The notes under the pieces: generated by a model
Databases searched by the model: none
Told to the model about the DNA's origin: nothing
Seen by the model: only the letters and a program-made list of their open reading frames with translations
Shown: one piece after another, positions 57,130 through 64,000 of the stretch
Layout of the letters: the number at the start of each line of letters is the position of its first letter
How positions within the stretch are numbered: the first letter of the stretch is position 1
Position numbers and translations under genes: made by a program
Assembly (NCBI GenBank): GCA_021521415.1
Contig: JAIQDT010000001.1
Location: 930,001-994,000 of the forward strand
Reading direction: 5' to 3'
Length of the DNA: 64,000 nucleotides
Source: Bidens hawaiensis
Taxonomy: Eukaryota; Streptophyta; Magnoliopsida; Asterales; Asteraceae

Positions 57130-57216
57130 AACACTTAAACGTTGTAACGTGGTTACACAACACTTAAACGTCGTAACGAGGTTACGCAACACTTAAACGT
57201 CGTAACGAGGTTACGC
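57130..57216. repeat. 29-bp tandem repeat, 3 copies, in LTR
   Basis: AACACTTAAACGTCGTAACG-type units at 57130-57158, 57159-57187 and 57188-57216; the last two are identical. Confidence 0.95.
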
Positions 57217-57552
57217 AAAATGCTAAACGATTTATCTTATTTAACTTGTGAACTCACCAACCTTGTGTTGACACTTTTAGTATGTTATTCTCAGGTAGCC
57301 GAGGCGGGCGCGCGGTTTAGGAGCATGCATTAAATGAAAACACTTTTATTCTGCAAACATACTTTTAACAGTTATCTTTGGTTTTAAGTCGTCCTGCGTG
57401 ACGCAGCTTTTGAATTAAGGTTTTTACGCTTCCGCACTTATTTACATTTAAACGTTTTTCTTTGGTTTGATTATAACTAATGATTCCGATCCTGCCAGTT
57501 TACACCCTCTGACGGTAAAACTCCGTTAGTGGATTTTGAGGGTGTGACAGAT

Positions 57553-57565
57553 TGGTATCAGAGCC
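57553..57565 (+). promoter_or_regulatory. Primer binding site, initiator tRNA-Met
   Basis: TGGTATCAGAGCC, 3 bases after the LTR. Confidence 0.92.
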
Positions 57566-57724
57566 ATTGGTTATAGCGAACTAGAAGCTGCATGCATACT
57601 AGACTATAACCGCGACGACCCATTAGTATAATGATACGCACTGCATAGGTTTGTGTAGTCTTGAAATCTTATTTCTTTACCTCCTTCACTCATACGCGCG
57701 CATATACACGGCTTACCTGTAGGA

Positions 57725-58489
57725 ATGTCGACGCCACCCTCATCATCATCCGATTTGATGACGCATGCTCATGGGAAGGAACCGCAGTTACCTACTGCCT
57801 CGCCACCCCGTGTAGTCCCGGAACTCGAAGCTCCTGCACCGAAGAGGTACCGCCTATCCGGAGGCCTGTATGAAAACAACGTTAGCTGGGATTGGTACCC
57901 CAACATGATCAGACGTATGGTCTACCGTGAACAAGTTCCCCCGTTGCCTCACCCGAACCATCCTGCTTACCCTAACACTCTACCACCCATAACCGAACCT
58001 GTGGAGCGAGTTCTCGCAGCTGTCGTTTCTTGTTTGGAGCGTGATGTGGGTTACATGCGCTACACAAGAGAGAACGTTTCCAGATTGTTAAAAGACGAAA
58101 CCGAGAATAAGGAGGAGATGGCCCGCATGGCGGCGGCAATGAAAGATATGCAAGGGGCTAGTGATCAACAGATGAAGGTTATGATGAAGATGCAAGCCGA
58201 AATGATAGACTTGAAAGAGCAACTCCAAGAAGCAAGGACCCGAACCGAAATAGCGTTAGAACGTTGCGATATCCTACAAATGCAACTTGCTCAGAACGCA
58301 GCAGAACCTGAGGCAGAGCCTGAGGCCGAGCCCGAGGCAGAGCCTGAAGTAGAACCTGAAGAAGATCCCGAAGAAGAGCCTGAGGAGGATCCCGAGGAAG
58401 ATCCCGAGGAGGAACCCGAAGAAGAACCGGAGGAAGAACCGGCTGAGGAGGAGGCACATTCGGAAGTGTCCTCAGATGACGACATCTAG
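57725..58489 (+). CDS. Extra ORF upstream of gag: acidic coiled-coil protein
   Basis: Intact 254-codon frame from ATG 57725 to TAG 58487-58489. In order: a Ser/Pro-rich start (STPPSSSSDL), a basic patch APAPKRYRLSGG (about 37-48), a Pro-rich conserved block RRMVYREQVPPLPHP and NTLPPITEPVER (about 63-98), predicted coiled coil (about 100-190; ENKEEMARMAAAMKDM, MKMQAEMIDLKEQLQE), and a C-terminal repetitive acidic tail (EPEAEPEAE turning to EEPEEDPEE, about 198-245) ending SEVSSDDDI. The decayed homologue at 16884-17556 keeps the same blocks, so it is a family trait. No known domain recognised. A nuclear or chromatin-binding accessory role is only a guess. Confidence 0.85.
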   Translation: MSTPPSSSSDLMTHAHGKEPQLPTASPPRVVPELEAPAPKRYRLSGGLYENNVSWDWYPNMIRRMVYREQVPPLPHPNHPAYPNTLPPITEPVERVLAAVVSCLERDVGYMRYTRENVSRLLKDETENKEEMARMAAAMKDMQGASDQQMKVMMKMQAEMIDLKEQLQEARTRTEIALERCDILQMQLAQNAAEPEAEPEAEPEAEPEVEPEEDPEEEPEEDPEEDPEEEPEEEPEEEPAEEEAHSEVSSDDDI

Positions 58490-58732
58490 TGATGATGATA
58501 CTTAGATGGAGGGGTTGTCTTCATCCTAACTATTATTTTTCTATGATTTTAAGGATTGATTGGAAATACTTTGTAGCGAATACAATGGTTTTAATCATGA
58601 ATTTTTATTTAGACTAATATGTGGTTGTGATGTGATGTTTTTTTTTTTCTTACCTATCTCTTATTACATGTATGGTGTGTTGTATATGAAAGAAAAATTC
58701 ATGTTTAACATTTTATACTGTGATTCTAGGAA

Positions 58733-60733
58733 ATGGCCGGAAGAAACGCTGGACGAGGACGTGGTAACATCAGCATGACTGCAGCTGAACTCCAAACTCT
58801 GCTGAATGACCATGTGGCGGCCATTTTAGCCGCACACGTTCAGAATCAAACTGGAGGTCCAAGTGGAACGTGTACTTTCAAGAACTACCTTGACTGCAAG
58901 CCCAGTACGTTTAAGGGCACGGAGGGAGCTATAGGCTTCCTGCGTTGGGCTGAGAAGGCCGAGTCGGCCTTTGAGATGTGTAACTGTCCCCCTGCCAGTA
59001 GGGTCAAATTCGCTGCTGGGACACTTGAGGATTCCGCCCTCACTTGGTGGAATTCGAACGTCCAGATCCTTGGATTGGAACTGGCTAACGCGATGAACTG
59101 GGAGGAGTTCAAAAACATGATGTGAGAGGAGTACTGTCCGAGGGAAGAAATTGCGAAGTTAGAGTCGGAGTTTTGGTCGTTGAAGATGGTGGGTTCGGAG
59201 GTTGAAGCCTACACTACTCGTTCGCACGAGTTGGCAGTGATGTGTCCGCGGATGGTGGATCCGCCGAGCAAGAGAATAGAGTTGTACATTGATGGGTTAG
59301 CACCACAGATTCAGGGCATGGTGACGTCTTCCCGACCAGCCACGATCCAACAAGCGATCCGTTTGGCTCACAAACTGACGGATCAGGCTGTGACCCAGGG
59401 TGCGCTACCACCGAGGGGTTCGACTGTTAAAGCCCGTGACAACCCGAGTAATGACCACGTCAGCAACAGTAACAACAACAGCAACCCGAACAGCGGGAAG
59501 AGAAAGTTTGACAACACCAGAACTTCATCCTCAAACCTCCCACCGCAACACCACTACCGTAAGCCCGAATTTACTCGGAGTTTCAATACTCAGAATCACA
59601 ACAACAACAACGGTAGCGGGCAGGTTTCGAGCGGATATGCTGGGAAATATCCAAAGTGCAACAGGTGCAACTTTCATCATGTTGGTCAGTGTGACCGTGT
59701 CAAGTGTCAAAGATGCGGAAAGATAGGTCACCAAGCGAAGGAATGTAGAGTTGACCTTGCGGCGAAGGGCGCTCCTAAGCCACCGATGACGACTAAGGGA
59801 TGTTTTGAATGTGGACAGGAGGGTCATTTCCGGAAGGATTGCCCCAAGCTGAAACAGAACGACAATAATGGGGGTAATGGAAGTGGCAGTAATGGTGGAG
59901 GAAATGGCAAAGGAAGAGCGTTTGTGATTGGGTCGGGTCAAGCCCGCAATGATCCGCATGTGGTGTCTGGTAAGTTCCCTGTAAACGATTGTTTTGCTTC
60001 TGTTTTGTTTGACACTGGAGCTGATAGGAGTTTTGTGTCAAAAGCTTTTAGCCAACTTTTAAACCTTACTCCAACCCCGTTAGACGCTAAGTTTCCTGTT
60101 GAATTAGCTAACGGTAAAACTGTAGTAACAACTCATATACTTGCGGGATGTAAGTTGAAACTGTCAGGTCATGTCTTTGACATCGACCTTATTCCTTTTA
60201 CGCTTAGTAGTTTCGATGTCGTTGTCGGCATGGACTGGTTATCCGAGAACCGAGCGGAGATTATATGCCATGATAAGATAGTCCATATTACCACCCCTTC
60301 CGGCGAGATCATTTCGGTCCGAGGCGAGAGAAGCGGCATGACCACCAGCGTCATTACCCTTTTGAAGGCACAGAAGTATTTACGAAAGAGTCATCCGGCA
60401 ATTTTGGCGCAGATTGTTGAGAAACCCGCGGAGGAGAAACGAGTTGAGGACATACCGGTTGTGCGAGACTTTCCGGAAATTTTCCCGGAGGATTTGCCCG
60501 GACTCCCTCCTATTCGTCAAGTCGAATTCCAAATCGAGTTGACACCCGGTGCAGCACCCGTAGCACGAGCCCCGTATCGACTCGCACCGGCGGAACTTCA
60601 GGAGTTGTCCACTCAGTTGCAAGAATTGTTGGATAAAGGTTTTATCCGACCTAGCTCATCGCCATGGGGAGCCCCTGTCTTGTTTGTCCGAAAGAAAGAC
60701 GGGACTTTCCGAATGTGCATCGCTACCGGGAGT
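58733..60733 (+). pseudogene. Tekay-like gag, protease and start of RT (two lesions)
   Basis: ATG at 58733 (MAGRNAGRGRGN). Gag motifs are TFKGTEGAIGFLRWAEKAES, LTWWNSNV and NWEEFKNMM, after which TGA (59123-59125) replaces the CGA of MREEYCP. The same frame then continues without further stop through VEAYTTRSHELAVMCPRM, an Asn-rich linker, CCHC knuckles CQRCGKIGHQAKEC and CFECGQEGHFRKDC, the protease LFDTGADRSFVS and GMDWLSENRAE, and RT start [13 protein letters not shown]. Loss of one base in the IDYRELNK codons (near 60722) ends it at TGA 60734-60736. Gag-pol was evidently one continuous frame. Confidence 0.92.
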
Positions 60734-61362
60734 TGAACAAGGTGACTGTCAAGAACCGTTATCCTTTACCCCGAATTGATGATTTGTTTGACCAGCTTCA
60801 GGGATCGAGTTACTACTCGAAGATCGATCTACGATCCGGTTACCACCAGCTGAGAGTGCGCGAAGAAGATATTTCAAAGACGGCTTTCAGAACACGGTAT
60901 GGTCACTACGAGTTTTCGGTTATGCCTTTTGGCCTAACCAACGCGCCAGCCGTATTTATGGATCTCATGAATCGAGTATGCAAGGCGTACCTCGACAAGT
61001 TTGTGATTGTTTTCATTGATGATATTCTCGTCTACTCCAAGAACGAGACTGACCACGAAGAGCACTTAAGGATAATTCTGGAACTACTGAAGAAGGAACA
61101 ACTGTATGCTAAACTCTCGAAATGTGAATTTTGGCTTCGCGAGGTTCACTTTTTAGGACATGTGATCAACGAGAATGGTATCCATGTCGATCCCGGTAAG
61201 GTAGAGGCCATCAAAAACTGGGAAGCACCTAAGACTCCGACTGAGGTGCGACAATTCCTAGGACTGGCCGGCTACTACCGGCGTTTCATCGAGGGATTTT
61301 CAAAAATTGCTCAACCCCTCACCGCTTTGACTCACAAGGGCACTAAGTACAACTGGGGTGAC
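60716..61362 (+). pseudogene. Tekay-like RT, truncated
   Basis: After the frameshift the frame reads [47 protein letters not shown] and [13 protein letters not shown] (FIDD box, about 61008-61020), then [26 protein letters not shown] and ends in KGTKYNWGD at the rearrangement point. Everything after that residue, including RNase H and integrase, is missing. The frame continues into the duplicated segment as random sequence to 61449. Confidence 0.92.
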
Positions 61363-62429
61363 TGCAAATCATCAGTCACAATAAATGTACTAACAAACTC
61401 CAACTTGACCGACAATTCTCGGGGTTGTGCAGACTGGAAAATCTTGTAAGCAAACTAATAACTACAAACTTCTCGTATCAGATCTCCCTGTATAGGTAAG
61501 TATCTCCATGTGTTCATTTTGATCATCCAACTAGCATATGATGTGGATCAATCTTTCAACAATCAGAAGCAAGTTATCAGCTATCCATTAGCACTGGTAA
61601 ATCATAACTCTATTTACATTTGACTTCGTCACACATCTTCATGAACAACCCGGTCAATCAAAATATTTCAATTTGGGTTTCCCTCTATTGATAACGTTTA
61701 ACCGAAATTAATTCTTTGAGCTCTTCTACACCCTATTCATTTGAATGCATAAATGTTTTAGGCATATGATACAGAGTTCTTGTCACACCCCGATCAAACG
61801 ACAGAATAACGTTGGGTGCGATGTGATTGTTCATCGCACAATGACACTATTAAATGTGACAATATAATTTATTCAATTTAAATTCAAATACAAGTACACT
61901 TACATGGCTGCAAAAAAAGATAACACATACATGAAAAATACCCGTTTATTTGCTAATAGCCTAAAGTCTACTAGTCTTGCTTCATGTCCAATCTTCACGC
62001 TATTAAACATGTAGCATGGTTAAAATATATACCAGGCTAACACGAATGTTGGTGAGTCTTCATAAGTTTTTTTTATATATATTATTTGAAAATGACAACT
62101 CACATGTATTCAATGTATTTAACGATTCATGAAAGTAACGCGAAAATAAGAATTAAAGGTCCCGTTAGATATATCACAAAGACAGACTAATAAGGATAAT
62201 GGGACCTCCGTTCTATTCGACACAAGGCATAATTAATAAGAGGTGTGGGTATGTCCGTCCGTCCCTCCCAATACGAGTATGAGTATGTGTCTCTATCAAC
62301 AATAAAGTAAACATATAGCACTTAGTCATGTAAAGTATAAACAAACAAAAATTGAAAAAATAGCATATAAATACATGTAAGTGAATTGTAGTGAAAATGA
62401 ATAAATGCTGAAATCTTGTACATGCTACA
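61360..62429. repeat. 1070-bp duplicated segment, copy 2 (empty site)
   Basis: Second copy of 53758-54827. It is joined on the left to the truncated RT through the shared bases GAC and ends CTACA followed by CCCCAAAACG, i.e. the uninterrupted continuation at the point where copy 1 carries the LTR. Confidence 0.95.
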
Positions 62430-64000
62430 CCCCAAAACGTATAGATTAGAAACGAGATTATGAAACTCACATAAAATACAGATGTGGATAACAAGTAGAT
62501 GGCTTAAGTGAGTTAGTTGGTTCCTCAAGGATTCCCGACTAAATGGCCTATATTTAAATGTATAAGCAAATGAGTAATCTAATGAGAATAAACAAATAAA
62601 AACAATAATAACATGAGCATATAACAGATTTGAAAATCATTAAAGTTTTGAAATATCATAAAAATGAAAAATTAAATTAGAATATTATTAGTTTAAATAT
62701 CCTTAAAAATATTGAGTTTGATTTTTAAACAAGAATTTATATAAATCTAGGTTTATAATAAAAGAAATGTTTTCTATGAAGAGTAAAAATAAATCTTAGC
62801 CCTTAGATCTATGATCTAGTGATTGAGATTGATAGTTTTTAAAATACCAAATAGTTTCCTAGGATCAAGGATTTTGGCTAAAATAGTTTCATAACTCTAA
62901 ATATTATGTTATTTCTACTCTTCCTACAAAACTATATCTTTTTATTTTAACCCTTATATATATATACACATATGAAGAGAGAGAGAGAGAGAGAGAGGGA
63001 GAGAAGAGTTTAAATAAAAATAAATAGAACTAACAGATTATTAACACATGACGTTATTTTAAATTTACAATTAATGGTAGTTAGGTAAATTTAACAATGC
63101 ATTAAATTATAATGATATTATATCAAAACTGGTTAAATTTCTTTTTTTGGGATTATTAGATGAATTTATATATAGATAAAATTGTAACCGTCAACCCAAC
63201 GCTGGTTTGTTTATCTGATTACGCTTTCAAAACCCTAACACAAGCACGAATTCGATGATGGACGGTAAAAACTGTAAATTTGTTAGTTAATGTTTGCGAT
63301 TGCTATTGTTTATATCACTAATTAATGTTTCGATGGCATACAAAATTTCTGTTATATATCCGATTAGAGTCCATTAAATCTTTTGATTTCTTCAGGTGCT
63401 TTTGTCATAGTGTTTTAGTTTATGAAACTAAAACCAAAAATAGTGTTTCCATTAAATATTTTGATTTTGTTCGAGCGTTATTTGTACGTTACTTTACGGA
63501 TTAAACAAAATCAAAAGAGTTATTTGAAACACATATTACCATGATATAGTGGGTTATTTTTTTTAATGAATTTCTATGGTAATTGCATTTGTGGTGGGTT
63601 ATTTTTTACTTGATATAATAATGCGATTTTCCATGTTATAGTTCGATAAGGAATTCCATCATAGTTCACGTACTGTTCTTTAGTTTATATATTACTGTAT
63701 TGTAATCTCATTAATTTGTTTTTGTTAAACTATTGCATGTGTTTTGTAGTTGGTATTGCATATTAATCAGTTGGCATTGAACACATTTCTCTAATATCTG
63801 TAAAAAAAACTTAATATCCATAATGTGTTGCATCAATTAAACTTGTTGAAGATATGATTTTTGACAACATAGAGTATGCACAATCATTATAAAATAGATA
63901 TGCTCTAGCTTGTGGTTTTTCAATAAAGAAAGCATTACATTTATAAAATTAGGTGTACTTGATGTTCAGTCAATTTGTATATATTTTAGTTCGGTAAATA
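62430..64000. other. AT-rich end region, no clear gene
   Basis: A (GA)n microsatellite at about 62975-63006. A telo-box-like AAACCCTAA (63230-63238) lies 16 bases before ATGATGGACG with a GTAAAA donor-like site at 63265. A TATATATAG-type TATA lies near 63168. This may be a promoter and a short first exon of a plus-strand gene continuing beyond the window, but the coding evidence is ten bases only. The rest is AT-rich with no ORF. Confidence 0.4.

Larger units (their letters stand above)
54828..57549 (+). repeat. 5' LTR of truncated Tekay-like element
   Basis: Starts TGTGACAATCG and ends GGGTGTGACA, 2722 bp. It aligns end to end with the LTRs at 9874 and 17754 (reverse orientation) but with clear divergence. 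It contains a TATAAATATA at 55185-55194, a run of CT before the leader, and two sets of tandem repeats. Confidence 0.92.
54828..61362 (+). mobile_element. Truncated Tekay-like Ty3 element (5' part only)
   Basis: 5' LTR, Met-tRNA PBS, extra ORF, gag, protease and RT are present. The sequence stops inside the RT-RNase H linker at KGTKYNWGD (61360-61362), where the second copy of the 1070-bp segment begins with the shared bases GAC. RNase H, integrase and 3' LTR are absent. The element belongs to the same family as 9874-20242. The break is a DNA rearrangement, not an insertion event, because no TSD or terminal structure is present on the right. Confidence 0.93.

Noticed and set aside
58291..58485. 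Minus-strand Ser/Gly repeat ORFs opposite the acidic tail (also 39183-39380)
   Set aside because: Shadow of the GAG/CCT-type repeats coding for Glu/Pro on the plus strand; low-complexity antisense frames.

Overview
The window looks like repeat-rich nuclear DNA of a flowering plant, probably a eudicot and possibly Asteraceae (the family-level guess is weak and rests on remembered resemblance). It is AT-rich, with no bacterial-type operons, and most of its length can be assigned to transposable elements whose ends I could define by LTRs, terminal inverted repeats and target-site duplications (TSDs). No complete, intact host gene was found. The host-like candidates are an ATL-type RING-H2 gene with an in-frame stop (26783-27181), an unrecognised decayed frame (28853-29149), a 54-codon ORF (26074-26238) and a possible first exon near 63255.

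Layout, left to right. (1) 1-5386: the 3' two thirds of a Ty1/copia element with an open gag-pol frame and its 3' LTR. (2) 7355-9214: a PIF/Harbinger element (TTA TSD) holding the C-terminal half of a transposase; 9462-9711: a 250-bp hAT MITE. (3) 9874-20242: a complete but decayed minus-strand Ty3 chromovirus (Tekay/Del-like) with AATAA TSD. (4) 20895-22206: a Tourist-like MITE (TAA TSD) with a hAT-type MITE nested in it. (5) about 22374-26070: a minus-strand non-LTR retroelement with N-terminal zinc fingers, RT, and a C-terminal Cys/His plus PD-(D/E)XK-like endonuclease region, ending in an A-rich tail. (6) 29844-51279: a Tat/Retand-type Ty3 element (AATAT TSD) carrying an antisense spliced ORF downstream of pol. 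It is split in its protease-RT spacer by a likely solo LTR (32754-34578) and in its integrase by a second Tekay-like element (36568-46570, GATAT TSD). (7) 52205-52629: a remnant of a Harbinger Myb/SANT-like ORF; 53153-53586: a CACTG-ended MITE. (8) 53758-62429: a 1070-bp segment present twice, flanking a truncated Tekay-like element (5' LTR, extra ORF, gag, start of pol). One copy is the filled site and the other is the empty site. (9) 62430-64000: AT-rich sequence without a clear gene.

The most interesting items are these: the R2-architecture non-LTR element in a plant; extra acidic ORFs between 5' LTR and gag in all three Tekay-like elements, two of them homologous; a hairpin with compensatory changes just after the pol stop of two Tekay elements; the filled/empty-site duplication; the antisense spliced ORF of the Tat element; and a cluster of six CACGTG motifs upstream of the TATA box of one LTR. 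Most coding frames are broken, often by changes of the C-to-T type at CGA, CAA or CAG codons.
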